DNA of 64,000 nucleotides from Halorarum salinum (GCF_013402875.1 NZ_CP058579.1:1736001-1800000), one strand, 5' to 3'. Numbered from the stretch's first letter, positions 9,299 to 18,382 are shown. Numbers and translations: made by a program. Notes: generated from the sequence alone by a model not told the origin.

Positions 9299-10072
9299 AT
9301 GACCGACACCCCACTCGAAGCGGACGTCCCCATCAGGGCGACCCAGCGGTCGATGGCGATCGTCGAGGAGATCATGCGACGCGAGCGCGCGGGCGTGACG
9401 GAGCTCGCGGAGTATTTCGGATTCTCGAAGAGCACGATCCACGACCACCTCACGACGCTCGTCCGGTTGAAGTACCTTCGCCGGGAGGGTGACGAGTACG
9501 CGGTCGGGTTGCGGTTCCTCAGCCTCGGCGGGCACGCGAGACAGCTCGAGGAGCTCTACGAGATCGCCAAGCCGGAGATCGACGACCTCGCGGCGGAGAC
9601 GGGCGAGGCGGCGAAGCTCGTCGTCGAGGACGCCGGCCGCGGCATCTACCTCTACCAGGCACGCGGCGGGCAGGCGGTCCAGACCGACTCACACGTGGGG
9701 ATGCGGGTGTACCTTCACTCATGTGCGACGGGCAAGGCGATGCTCGCGTACATCCCACGCGAGCGCGTCCGCGAGATCGTCGACGAGTACGGGCTGCCGG
9801 AGTGGACCGAGCACACGATCACCGACGAGGGGGAGCTGTACGAGGAACTGGACGCCATCAGGGACCGGAAGATCGCGATCGACGACGAGGAGCGGATCCG
9901 CGGGCTCCGCTGTGTCGCGACGCCGATCATCCGGGACGACGAGCTCCTCGGGGCGATCAGCATCTCCGGGCCGACGAAGCGGTTCGACAACGACGAGTAC
10001 GTCGACGAGATCTCGGACCTCATCAGGAACACCGCGCGCGTGATCGAGATCAACGCGAAGTACACGACGTAG
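9299..10072 (+). CDS. IclR-family transcriptional regulator
   Basis: The 257-residue protein has an N-terminal winged helix-turn-helix (about residues 15-75: RSMAIVEEIMRRERAGVTEL and YFGFSKSTIHDHLTTLVRL) and a C-terminal IclR effector domain with SCATGKAMLAYIP, GLRCVATPI and LGAISISGP. IclR proteins bind as dimers or tetramers to short palindromes and respond to small carboxylic acids; haloarchaeal members control pentose and sugar-acid genes. Four copies of a 17-bp semi-palindrome lie around this gene (9187, 9251, 10076, 10371). It sits between two DapA genes and close to the aldehyde dehydrogenase, so it probably controls this catabolic group and itself. Start ATG 9299. Confidence 0.88.
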   Translation: MTDTPLEADVPIRATQRSMAIVEEIMRRERAGVTELAEYFGFSKSTIHDHLTTLVRLKYLRREGDEYAVGLRFLSLGGHARQLEELYEIAKPEIDDLAAETGEAAKLVVEDAGRGIYLYQARGGQAVQTDSHVGMRVYLHSCATGKAMLAYIPRERVREIVDEYGLPEWTEHTITDEGELYEELDAIRDRKIAIDDEERIRGLRCVATPIIRDDELLGAISISGPTKRFDNDEYVDEISDLIRNTARVIEINAKYTT

Positions 10073-10075
10073 CGG

Positions 10076-10092
10076 GTTCCGCTATGGAGAAC
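10076..10092. promoter_or_regulatory. Candidate IclR operator, copy 3
   Basis: GTTCCGCTATGGAGAAC begins four bases after the regulator stop codon. It agrees with the reverse complement of the site at 10371 at 15 of 17 positions. Confidence 0.45.
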
Positions 10093-10292
10093 GCATCGTC
10101 CGGTCGGCCGTTCGTCGGAATCGGGGTCATGACCAGCGTCGAGTCCTGCGGTTCCGGAGCGATCGTCCGGCCGTCGCCGTGGCCGTCGCGACGACGACGC
10201 GTTCGTCGTCCGTCTCGGATGCCGTTCGAACGGCCCACGTACCTTACACTCGTACGATCGTCACGGAGACTGGGCCGTCCCCTCTCAGATTT

Positions 10293-10316
10293 CATTACAG
10301 TCGTATGGGTGTAATG
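10293..10316. repeat. Inverted repeat CATTACA-N10-TGTAATG
   Basis: Two perfect 7-base arms (10293-10299 and 10310-10316) are separated by ten bases in the spacer after the IclR gene. The spacing is about one helical turn and a half, as for a dimeric repressor site. No second exact copy was found by eye; a half-similar sequence is at 26761. Confidence 0.35.
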
Positions 10317-10370
10317 TATCGCCGTAGTGGGTGGCGTACAACGGGCGTTCGGAAGCGGGCGAAGCAATCC

Positions 10371-10387
10371 GTTCCCTATAGCGGAAC
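10371..10387. promoter_or_regulatory. Candidate IclR operator, copy 4 (inverted orientation)
   Basis: GTTCCCTATAGCGGAAC is the most symmetrical copy, with GTTCC/GGAAC arms. Read on the other strand it is GTTCCGCTATAGGGAAC, nearly identical to the site at 10076. Confidence 0.5.
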
Positions 10388-10483
10388 GGGATGTCGGACC
10401 CGATTCGTGCGGTCTCCCACGACGGTGCTCGCCAGTAGCGACCCACGCGCGACCGACGGAGAACCCGGACCGGCGCGACCGGC

Positions 10484-11422
10484 TCAGCCGACGAGCCGGT
10501 CGACGTCGTCCTCGAGCGCTGCGTACAGTTCCTCGGCCTCCCTGACTTGCTCCTCGGCGAGCGGGCGGATCGGCTCCCGGACGGAGCCGCCGTGCAGCCC
10601 CGCGAGGTCGAGCCCCTGCTTCACGGCCGGAACGCTGATCGCCCCCGGGATCTCGTTACCCTGGCCGGTTCCGTCGCGGAACCCCTGGTACGGCAGACAG
10701 GCGTTTCGGAGCGCCCGGGCGCGCTCCCAGTCGCCGTCGGTGAGCGCGTCGAACAGCGCGAGGCCGACCTCGGGGCGGAAGTTGCTGACGCCCGCGGAGA
10801 ACCCCTCGGCGCCCTCGGCCCAGAAGGAGACCGCGAACGGCTCGGCGAGCCCGTTCACCCAGACGACGTCGTCGTCGCCCGCGGCGACGCCGGCGCCGAG
10901 TTTCACTCCGTCGGGGAGCGCGTACTTGATCCCGATCACGCCGTCGACGCGCGTGAGGTCGCCGAGGTAGGCGACCGACGGGTCGAACCCGCGGACGTAC
11001 GGGACGAGCGGCCGGTCGGTGGCGGCCGCGAGTTCGCGGTAGTACCGGAGCAGCCCCGCCTCGTGGAGGTACGTGTGGTCCGGCGGCATGATCATCATCG
11101 CGTCGGCGCCGACGTCCTCGTAGCCGTCGATGAGTTCGCGCGCGTCGGCCGTGCTCCCGCCGACGCCGGCCAGGACGCACGCGTCCGCGGGGAGCGCGTC
11201 CACCGCCGTCTCGACGACGTCGACCCGCTCGGTCCGGGAGAGCGAGTGGTACTCGCTGATGTTCGCGGACGCCATGAACAGGCGGATCCCGCCCTCGTAG
11301 AGCGCGTCCGCGTTCTCGCGGAGCTTCCCGTGTTCGATCTCCCCGTCCGCGTCGAAGGGGGTGAGCAGTCCGACCGCGACGCCCCGCAGTCGGTCCCGTA
11401 TCCGATCGGCTGACAGCGGCAT
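10484..11422 (-). CDS. DapA-family lyase/dehydratase of 2-keto-3-deoxy sugar acids
   Basis: The 312-residue protein parallels the one at 8207: ANISEYHSLSRTERVDV at the substrate loop, VPYVRGFDPS with the conserved Tyr, and GIKYALPDG with the Schiff-base lysine. The loop lacks the GNTGE of its paralogue, so substrate preference probably differs. The start at 11422 (MPLSADRIRD) has TTTTATCG 26-33 nt upstream, a leaderless arrangement. The aldehyde dehydrogenase lies directly upstream on the same strand (50-base gap). In the Weimberg-type route of haloarchaea a DapA-family dehydratase makes 2-ketoglutarate semialdehyde, which an aldehyde dehydrogenase oxidises, and this pair fits that. Confidence 0.83.
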   Translation of the reverse strand: MPLSADRIRDRLRGVAVGLLTPFDADGEIEHGKLRENADALYEGGIRLFMASANISEYHSLSRTERVDVVETAVDALPADACVLAGVGGSTADARELIDGYEDVGADAMMIMPPDHTYLHEAGLLRYYRELAAATDRPLVPYVRGFDPSVAYLGDLTRVDGVIGIKYALPDGVKLGAGVAAGDDDVVWVNGLAEPFAVSFWAEGAEGFSAGVSNFRPEVGLALFDALTDGDWERARALRNACLPYQGFRDGTGQGNEIPGAISVPAVKQGLDLAGLHGGSVREPIRPLAEEQVREAEELYAALEDDVDRLVG

Positions 11423-11472
11423 GGTACGCCTCTGGTTCCGCGGACGCGATAAAACCACCGGCACCGCCGGGC

Positions 11473-12918
11473 TCAGTAGTCGACGTACACCGTCTTCGTC
11501 GTGGTGAAGAAGTCGAGTCCGGCGTCGCCCTGCTCGCGGTACGTGTTCGTCGAGGAGTCCTTGTACCCGCCGAAGGGGACGTGCAGTTCGACCCCCGTCG
11601 TCTTCTCGTTCACCTTGACCACGCCCGCCTCGGCCGCCTCGATGAACCGGTTCGCCTCGGAGAGGTCCCGCGTCACGATGCTCGCCGAGAGCCCGTAGTC
11701 GACGTCGTTGGCGACCTCGACGGCGTCCCCGAAGTCGCTCGCCTTCATGACCACGAGCACCGGGCCGAACACCTCCTCCTGAGCGATGCGCATCCGGCTC
11801 TCGACGTCGGAGAAGACCGTGGGTTCCACGAAGTGCCCGTCGTCGTACTCGTCGCCCTCGAGTTCGGCGCCGCCGGTCTCGAGCGTCGCGCCGTCCGCGC
11901 GGGCGACGTCGACGTACTCGAGCGTCGCGTCGAGCTCGCTTCGGCTGACGTGCGGGCCCATGTCCGGGTCCTCCAGCCCCGGGCCCACCGTGAGCGACTC
12001 GGCGTACTCGGCGATCGCGTCGACGAACTCGTCGTACACCGCCTCGTGGACGATGGCGCGCGAGCAGGCGGTACACGACTGGCCCGTGGTGCCGAACGCG
12101 CCGACGCCGACGATCTCGACCGCCCGGTCGAGGTCCGCGCTCGGCATCACCACGGTCGGGTTCTTGCCGCCCATCTCGCACTGCACCCGCTTCATGTCCG
12201 ACGAGGCGGTGCGGGCGACTCGCGTCCCGACCGACGTGCTGCCGGTGAACGAGACGCCGTCGATGCGTTCGTCCTCGGCCAGCGCCGCGCCGACCTCGCT
12301 CCCCGAACCGGTGACGTAGTTCGCCACGCCGTCGGGGAGCCCGGCCCCGTCGAGACACTCGAAGACCTGCCGCGTCACGTTCGGTGCCGCCGTCGCCGGC
12401 TTGATGACGACGGTGTTTCCGGTCGCGAGCGCGGGCGCGAGCTTCCACGCCGGGATCGCGATGGGGTAGTTCCAGGGCGTGATGAGCCCGACGGTCCCGA
12501 GCGGCTCCCGCCGCGTCCGCAGCGTCGCGTTCCTCCCGCTCGGGGCCTTGGCCGTCCCGCCGAGGTCGCGCGCCTTCTCGCCGTAGTACGCGAAGACGTC
12601 CACCGCGCGCCCCACTTCGCCGGCGGCCTCGCTGCGGGTCTTGCCCTCCTCCCTGACGAGCGTCTCCGTGATCTCGTCCTCGCGGTCGGCGAGCGCCTCG
12701 CTCGTCGCCCTGAGCACTCGACCGCGTTCGGGCGCCGGCGTGCCGGCCCACTCGTCCTGCGCGTCGACGGCGGCGCCGATCGCCCGCTCGGCGTCGGCCC
12801 GCGTCGAGGCCTGGTACGTCCCGACGACCTCCGCGGTGTCCGCGGGGTTCCGGACGTCGAACGTCTCGCCGCTCTCGGATTCGATCCACTCGCCGCCGAC
12901 GTAGTTCTCGTACATCAT
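11473..12918 (-). CDS. NAD(P)-dependent aldehyde dehydrogenase, probably 2-ketoglutarate semialdehyde dehydrogenase
   Basis: This is a full-length 481-residue aldehyde dehydrogenase. Visible landmarks are TPWNYPIAIPAWKLAPALA (active-site Asn and cofactor loop), FTGSTSVG (cofactor glycine region), CEMGGKNP (catalytic Glu), GQSCTACSR (catalytic Cys) and QEEVFGPVL. A second ATG one codon in is possible. A TATA-like ggtatagga lies about 30 nt upstream. Haloarchaeal xylose and arabinose degradation ends with an enzyme of this family oxidising 2-ketoglutarate semialdehyde (2,5-dioxovalerate). The adjacent DapA gene and the local dehydratases favour that role, but sequence alone does not fix the aldehyde. 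Confidence 0.85.
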   Translation of the reverse strand: MMYENYVGGEWIESESGETFDVRNPADTAEVVGTYQASTRADAERAIGAAVDAQDEWAGTPAPERGRVLRATSEALADREDEITETLVREEGKTRSEAAGEVGRAVDVFAYYGEKARDLGGTAKAPSGRNATLRTRREPLGTVGLITPWNYPIAIPAWKLAPALATGNTVVIKPATAAPNVTRQVFECLDGAGLPDGVANYVTGSGSEVGAALAEDERIDGVSFTGSTSVGTRVARTASSDMKRVQCEMGGKNPTVVMPSADLDRAVEIVGVGAFGTTGQSCTACSRAIVHEAVYDEFVDAIAEYAESLTVGPGLEDPDMGPHVSRSELDATLEYVDVARADGATLETGGAELEGDEYDDGHFVEPTVFSDVESRMRIAQEEVFGPVLVVMKASDFGDAVEVANDVDYGLSASIVTRDLSEANRFIEAAEAGVVKVNEKTTGVELHVPFGGYKDSSTNTYREQGDAGLDFFTTTKTVYVDY

Positions 12919-13111
12919 CGGTCGCGTGGTTCCGAGTTCGTCCTTCTCCTATACCAGCATTGTGGTCGATGCGAGCGAGTCACACGAAACTCGCACGCCC
13001 GGTCCGCGGGGTCGAGGTCTCGGAACGCCCTCGAACCGGCTGAGTTCCCCTCCGCCCCCGTCGACGTGCCGGTTGCAGAACGGATATATGACTGGGCGGG
13101 GACGGTCGCGC

Positions 13112-13495
13112 ATGGACGTACTGCACGCGGCGCTGTGGGTCGACGACGTCGAGGCGATGGACGAGTTCTACACCGAGGGGCTCGGGCTGGAGTTCAGCCG
13201 CGAGTTCGAGGGATCCGACGGCGTGCGGAACTACTTCCTGACAGGCGAGAGCGACACGGAGATCCAGTTCAAGCACGACGAGGGGGTCGACCGGGAATCC
13301 GGCCCCTCCTCCGGGTTCGACCACGTGGCGATCGCCGTCGAGGACGTCGAGGACCGGGTCGACCGGCTCGTCGACGCGTTCGGATCCGAGGTGGTCCGCG
13401 GGCCGGACCTGCTCGCGGACAAGGGCATCGAGATCGCGTTCGTCACGGACCCGGAGGGGTACGTCGTGGAGCTCATCGAACGGCTGGAGGAGTGA
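13112..13495 (+). CDS. Glyoxalase/VOC-superfamily protein
   Basis: The protein has 127 residues, one vicinal-oxygen-chelate module pair: MDVLHAALWVDDVEAMDEFY at the N-terminus, GFDHVAIAVEDVEDRVDRL mid-protein and FVTDPEGYVVELIE at the C-terminus. Metal ligands expected in this fold are H5, E near residue 51 (EIQFKH), H in FDHVA and the final E of YVVELIE. That set matches lactoylglutathione-lyase-like proteins, though archaea lack glutathione, so the substrate is probably another thiol or small ketoaldehyde. The start is ATG 13112, with GGATATATG at 13082-13090 about 25 nt upstream. It is convergent with the acyl-CoA dehydrogenase. Confidence 0.8.
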   Translation: MDVLHAALWVDDVEAMDEFYTEGLGLEFSREFEGSDGVRNYFLTGESDTEIQFKHDEGVDRESGPSSGFDHVAIAVEDVEDRVDRLVDAFGSEVVRGPDLLADKGIEIAFVTDPEGYVVELIERLEE

Positions 13496-13632
13496 GTTTC
13501 CGCGGCGGAGGTCGGCACGCGTGAGTTCGCGTGGTGGGCGCGAACTCCGGTTCGAGACGCCCGCCCGGCGCGCCGCCCCGTTCGAGGACAGCGCCGTCCC
13601 GTTCGAAGCACCCTCCCGCGTCCCCGCCGAAG

Positions 13633-14772
13633 CTATCGGTCCGAGACGGCGGGAACGCCGTCCTCCTTCAGCACCTTCGCGATGGTGTTCCGCTGGATCT
13701 CGTCGGTGCCCGCGGCGATCCGCCGCCCGCGCGTCAGCCGGTAGAGGTACTCGAGGGGATGTCCCTGCTGGTAGCCCCGGGCGCCGAACAGCTGCAACGC
13801 CTCGCTGATCACGCGCTCCGCGGTGGCCGAACAGTGCAGTTTCGCGACGGACGTCTGCAGCCGGTGGGGCGCGTCGCCGGTCCCCTCGGGGTCCGCGACC
13901 GCGCCGTACACGGTCGCGGCCGCCGTCTCGACCTGCCGGTACATCTCCGCGAGCTTCCACTCGACGCCCTGGAACTCCCCGATCGGCTGCCCGAACTGCT
14001 CGCGGTCTGCGGCGTGGTCCAGGGCGAGCTCCAGCCCGGCCGTCGCCCACGCCGTGGCGAGGATGGCGCTGCCCAGCCGCTCGTGGTTGAGCGAGACGAG
14101 CTGCTCCTTGAACGCCTGCTTGCCGCGCGTGAGGACGTGCGACTCGGGGACGACGACGTCGTCGATGGTGAAGTGGGTCTGGCTGTACCCCGCCATGTTC
14201 GTGTGCTCCGTCTCGACTTCGACGCCGGGATCGGTGAGATCGAGCACGATCGAGCCGAGCCCCTCGGGGAACCTCACCCAGGTGACGGCGACGTCGGAGA
14301 ACGGGACGCCGCCGACCCAGGTCTTCTCGCCGGAACACCGCAGCTCCCCGTCCTCCTCGGTCACGCGGGTGGACATCGAGCCGACGTCGGAGCCGGCGTC
14401 CGGCTCGGAGATGGCGATCGCGACGTGCTCCTCGCCCGCAGTCACGCCCGGCAGGTACCGCTCCTTGACCGTCTCGGAGCCGAAGAGGTCGATCGCGCGC
14501 GGCCCGACCATGCCCTGGGTGTAGACGAACCACGCCGTGTCGGGGCACACCCGGCCGACCGCCTCCGTCAGCAGGAGCGACGCCAGGTCCCCCCTCCCTC
14601 CGCCGCCGTACGCGTCGGAGACGGACGGACAGAGGAGGTCGGCGTCGGCCAGCGCCCGCATGTTCCTCCACGGGAGATCTCCCTGCCAGGTGTACGCGTC
14701 CTCCGCGAACCCCGCCGCGACCGATTCGGCCCGCTCCGCGAACTCGCGCTGGTCCGGACTGAGCGTGTGCAT
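13633..14772 (-). CDS. Acyl-CoA dehydrogenase family flavoprotein
   Basis: The 379-residue protein has the three acyl-CoA dehydrogenase domains: helical N-terminus, middle beta domain (AIAISEPDAGSDVGSMSTRV) and C-terminal helices (LQLFGARGYQQGHPLEYLYR and AAGTDEIQRNTIAKVL). The usual catalytic Glu precedes GT in the last motif, but here that position is Ala. An alternative Glu is present in LNHERLGSA, the place used by isovaleryl-CoA dehydrogenase and many actinobacterial FadE proteins. The start is ATG 14772, with an ATATGAG box about 25 nt upstream. It is divergent from the enolase gene at 14945. Substrate unknown; a role in branched acyl-CoA oxidation is a guess. Confidence 0.82.
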   Translation of the reverse strand: MHTLSPDQREFAERAESVAAGFAEDAYTWQGDLPWRNMRALADADLLCPSVSDAYGGGGRGDLASLLLTEAVGRVCPDTAWFVYTQGMVGPRAIDLFGSETVKERYLPGVTAGEEHVAIAISEPDAGSDVGSMSTRVTEEDGELRCSGEKTWVGGVPFSDVAVTWVRFPEGLGSIVLDLTDPGVEVETEHTNMAGYSQTHFTIDDVVVPESHVLTRGKQAFKEQLVSLNHERLGSAILATAWATAGLELALDHAADREQFGQPIGEFQGVEWKLAEMYRQVETAAATVYGAVADPEGTGDAPHRLQTSVAKLHCSATAERVISEALQLFGARGYQQGHPLEYLYRLTRGRRIAAGTDEIQRNTIAKVLKEDGVPAVSDR

Positions 14773-14944
14773 ACCACACCGACTGGCCCGACTCATATCA
14801 ATCGAACGGGTGTGCGACGGGGCGCCCCGACGTGCCGACTCCGGGCGGTCGTGGCGCCGCTCGGGGTCGCCGATCCGCCCGTGCCCTGCCGCCCGAATCT
14901 ACCGCAGCCGGTCGACTTATGTGGAAGCGACGTGGTGACCCCGT

Positions 14945-16189
14945 ATGCGTATCACGGACGTCAGAGGGTTCGCCCTCTCATCGCCGATCGACCCGCCCCA
15001 GGACCGTCGCTTCCACGGGGGGACGCGCCGCCTGCTGAAACGGGACGTCGTGCTCGCCGTCGTGGACACCGCCGACGGCCAGCGCGGCGCCGCGACGGCC
15101 GGCGCGACGTCCTCCTCGATGCGGGAGTTCTTCGAGGACGACTCGCACGGCACGTTCGCCGACGTGCTCGAGAACGAGGTGGCCGACGCGCTCGAGGGCG
15201 AGGAGGTCGACGCGATGGCGGACGCCCACGGGTACATCGACGCGACCGATCTGCCCGCACGACTCAAGACGAAGGCAGTCTCGGCCGTCGACGTCGCACT
15301 CCACGACATCCGCGGCAAGGAACTCGGCGCACCGGTGTACGAGCTCCTCCTCGATGGGTACGAGGACCCGCCGGCGCCGACGAAGGACCTCCCGCTGTAC
15401 GCCAGTTCGGGGATGTACATGGAGCCGGAGGGGTACGCCGAGCAGGCCGGCTACGTCGAGGAGGCCGGCTTCTTCGGCTACAAGTACCGCCCGGGGATCG
15501 GTCCCGAGCGCGACCGGCGGACGATCGACCTCGTGACCGAGGCCGTGACGGAGACCGAGGTGATGCTCGACGCGCACACCTGGTGGAAACTGGAGGACGC
15601 CTACGGCGCGGACGAGGTGGCGGAGATCGTCGCCTACGCCGACGAGCGGGGCGCCTACTGGGTCGAGGAGCCCGTCGCGCCCGACGACTACGACGGCTAC
15701 CGCCGGCTGGCAGAGACCGGCGCAGCCCTCGCCGGCGGGGAGAGCGAGGCGGGCCCCGAGGGGCTGCTCGCGCTCGGCGAAACGGGCGCGGTCGACTTCC
15801 TCCAGGGGGACGTCCGCCACCACCGCGGCTTCACCGGCTGTCGGCGCGCCGTCGAGCTCTGCCGCGGCCGTCCCGTGGAGTTCGTCCCGCACAACTTCGG
15901 CACCTGGCTCGGGTTGCTGGCGAACGCGCACCTCGTGGCCGCCGCCCCGGAGGTCGAACTCGTCGAGTACCCGATCTTCGAGAACGACCCGCTCGTCGAC
16001 GCGTCCGGCGACCCGGGGATGTACCCGTTCGACCTGGCGTTCGACCTCGTCGAGGGGCGACCCCCGGTCTCGGACGGCCGCCTCGCGGTGCCCGACGCAC
16101 CGGGGCTCGGCATCGAGGTCGACCTCGACGTCGTCGACGAGTACCCCTTCACTGAGGGCGCCTGGACCGAGTTCCGCTACGACGAGTAG
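14945..16189 (+). CDS. Enolase-superfamily dehydratase/racemase, divergent singleton
   Basis: The 414-residue protein has the capping domain then barrel: GYKYRPGIG with the catalytic Lys, LDAHTWWKL (first metal Asp), WVEEPVAPDDY (Glu), AGGESEA (third ligand Glu) and VPHNFGTWLG (His). The first domain contains an unusual acidic insertion around residues 55-95 (SSSMREFFEDDSHGTFADVL). It does not belong to any of the three repeated types in this window. The start is ATG 14945, with a weak TATA-like cttatg about 30 nt upstream. It is divergent from the acyl-CoA dehydrogenase. The reaction is likely dehydration or epimerisation of an acid; substrate unassigned. Confidence 0.8.
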   Translation: MRITDVRGFALSSPIDPPQDRRFHGGTRRLLKRDVVLAVVDTADGQRGAATAGATSSSMREFFEDDSHGTFADVLENEVADALEGEEVDAMADAHGYIDATDLPARLKTKAVSAVDVALHDIRGKELGAPVYELLLDGYEDPPAPTKDLPLYASSGMYMEPEGYAEQAGYVEEAGFFGYKYRPGIGPERDRRTIDLVTEAVTETEVMLDAHTWWKLEDAYGADEVAEIVAYADERGAYWVEEPVAPDDYDGYRRLAETGAALAGGESEAGPEGLLALGETGAVDFLQGDVRHHRGFTGCRRAVELCRGRPVEFVPHNFGTWLGLLANAHLVAAAPEVELVEYPIFENDPLVDASGDPGMYPFDLAFDLVEGRPPVSDGRLAVPDAPGLGIEVDLDVVDEYPFTEGAWTEFRYDE

Positions 16190-17143
16190 GGGCGACCGGG
16201 TCGAGGAGGGAGGTCGATTCACCCTCATATCCCCGTGCGCTGTGGCAGGGCTGTCTCGGTCGATCGACCGGCCCGACGACGTAGCCCGTGTGGAGGGTCA
16301 CTCGGCCCGGGATGCCGACGGCGAGGGAGGCCACGTCCCTCAGAGGTCGACGCTGAAAAGACAGAAATACAGAATAGAAAAATACTTTTCATCTATCGAC
16401 ATGGACGTCTCGTTCCCCTCTCCATCCGCGTGTCGACTCGTGGAAGCACCCCGTCGTTCGACGGCAACGGCCTCGCGCGCGAGATCAACCCCGAAGCGTC
16501 GGACTGGCATCGACCGGAGCGACCGTTTCTGGCGTGTACGGTCACCGTCCCGAGCGCCCCCCGTGAACCGTCCCGGGCGGGTGTCACCCGAGTCGGCCGC
16601 GTGGACCGTGTTGGGCGCCGTACGGCGGGAGTTATACGATCGACCAGTGGCGCAGTTCGGAACCGGCGTCGTGGAACGGTCGGCGGACACTTCCTCGAGC
16701 GTCCGGCAGTTCGGCGAGTTCGTCCGGCGGAACGCCGGCGGACGAGAATCGGACGCTCCGGTCGGGGAGGACCTCGATCCCCTCCCCCGCGGACCCGATC
16801 GGTTCGACCTCGGGGCGATTCCCTCGACGTGAGGTCGAACCGTTCGAATCCACCGCCGGGACACGCACGTTCCGTTCGACTGATCACCGTGAATCCCATG
16901 GGCCTCTGGACGTACCGAGCATGCTCACCGCGACGAGAGAACTGGTTTACATATAATAAAAGTTACTAAAACTCAAAACAGACCGTTACGATATCATTGT
17001 GACTGGCCGAACGAGTTCGAGGATCGCGACCCCCCCACGTCCGCGCCGCGGCGACCATGTCGAACCCGGACGGTTCGCGCCGACCGGTCCGCCGTCGACT
17101 CCGAGTGCCGAAGGTTTACCTTCGATCGAGTAAACTCGACCCC
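16190..17143. other. 954-base stretch without a supportable gene
   Basis: Several short frames cross the region, but none shows family motifs or a convincing start. Two A+T-rich patches stand out: 16357-16400 and 16940-16995, the latter with tacatataataaaag. They could be promoters or remnants of inserted DNA. The TTTACC box used by the downstream enolase gene is at 17114-17119. Confidence 0.4.
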
Positions 17144-18382
17144 ATGGGCAGGAACTACGAGTCGCTCCACGATCCGAACGCGGAGTACACGATGCGGGAG
17201 CTCTCCGGGGAGACGATGGGCGTGCGGGCCAAGCGCGGCGGCGGCCGCGACATGGAGATCACGGACGTCCAGTGCACGATGGTGGACGGAAACTTCCCGT
17301 GGACGCTCGTGCGCGTCTACACGGACGCCGGCATCGTCGGAACCGGCGAGGCGTACTGGGGCGCCGGCGTCCCCGAGCTGATCGAACGCATGACGCCGTT
17401 CGTCGTCGGGGAGAACCCCCTCGACGTCGACCGGCTGTTCGAGTACCTGATACAGAAGATGTCGGGCGAGGGCTCCGTCGAGGGCGTCACCGTCACCGCG
17501 ATCGCGGGCATCGAGATCGCGCTCCACGACCTGGCGGGCAAGATCCTCGAACTCCCCGCCTACCAGCTCCTCGGCGGCAAGTACCGCGACGAGGTACGCG
17601 TCTACTGCGACTGTCACACCGAGGAGGAAGCCGATCCCGGGGCGTGCGCCGACGAGGCCGAGCGCGTGGTCGAGGACCTCGGCTACGACGCGCTGAAGTT
17701 CGACCTCGACGTGCCCTCGGGCTTCGAGAAGGACCGCGCGAACCGGCACCTCCGGCCCGGCGAGATCCGCCACAAGGCAGAGATCGTCGAGCGGGTGACC
17801 GAGCGGGTGAAGGACCGCGCGGACGTCGCGTTCGACTGCCACTGGACGTTCTCGGCGAACTCGGCCCAGCGGCTCGCCGCGGCGATCGAGGAGTACGACG
17901 TCTGGTGGCTGGAGGACCCCGTCCCGCCCGAGAACCTCCAGGTGCAGGAGGAGGTCACCAAGTCCACCACGACGCCGATCACGGTCGGCGAGAACCGGTA
18001 CCGCGTCACCGAGGAGCGCCGGCTGATCGAGAACGGCGCGGTGGACATCATCGCGCCCGACCTCCCGAAGGTCGGCGGGATGCGCGAGACGCGGAAGGTC
18101 GCCGACGTGGCGAACCAGTACTACGTCCCGGTGGCGATGCACAACGTCTCCTCGCCCGTGGCGACGATGGCCTCGGCGCAGGTCGGCGCGGCCATCCCCA
18201 ACTCGCTGGCCGTCGAGTACCACAGCTACGAACTCGGCTGGTGGTCCGACCTCGTCGAGGAGACGGTCATCGAGGACGGTTCCATCGAGATCCCCGAGGA
18301 ACCGGGACTGGGCGTGACGCTGGACCTCGATACGGTCGAGGAGCACATGATCGGCGGCGAGACCCTGTTCGACGAAGCGTAG
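17144..18382 (+). CDS. Enolase-superfamily acid-sugar dehydratase, KFD type
   Basis: The 412-residue protein belongs with the genes at 2572, 46649 and 55062: VYCDCHTEEEA, ALKFDLDVPSG (Lys, then Asp in the second KxK place), FDCHWTFS (first metal ligand), WLEDPVPPEN, VGENRY and AMHNVSSPV with the C-terminal His. The start is ATG 17144 (MGRNYESLHDP), 26-30 nt after a TTTACC box; an upstream in-frame ATG at 17057 would add 29 basic residues unlike any paralogue and is rejected. The predicted role is dehydration of an aldonate to a 2-keto-3-deoxy acid. It stands alone between a 954-base spacer and an NTF2-like gene. Confidence 0.84.
   Translation: MGRNYESLHDPNAEYTMRELSGETMGVRAKRGGGRDMEITDVQCTMVDGNFPWTLVRVYTDAGIVGTGEAYWGAGVPELIERMTPFVVGENPLDVDRLFEYLIQKMSGEGSVEGVTVTAIAGIEIALHDLAGKILELPAYQLLGGKYRDEVRVYCDCHTEEEADPGACADEAERVVEDLGYDALKFDLDVPSGFEKDRANRHLRPGEIRHKAEIVERVTERVKDRADVAFDCHWTFSANSAQRLAAAIEEYDVWWLEDPVPPENLQVQEEVTKSTTTPITVGENRYRVTEERRLIENGAVDIIAPDLPKVGGMRETRKVADVANQYYVPVAMHNVSSPVATMASAQVGAAIPNSLAVEYHSYELGWWSDLVEETVIEDGSIEIPEEPGLGVTLDLDTVEEHMIGGETLFDEA

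Larger units (their letters stand above)
10073..10483. other. Gene-free convergent spacer holding two operator-like sites and an inverted repeat
   Basis: Both flanking genes end here, yet the 411 bases contain two of the four 17-bp operator-like sites and a CATTACA/TGTAATG inverted repeat. No frame looks protein-like by composition or motif. A small RNA or a remnant of an older promoter region would fit; neither is shown. Confidence 0.4.

Noticed and set aside
16840-16870. GTTCGAATCC-like tRNA T-arm sequence
   Set aside because: Flanking bases do not form the five-pair T-stem, and no acceptor, D-arm or anticodon arm can be drawn upstream; TTCGAA is common in this genome.
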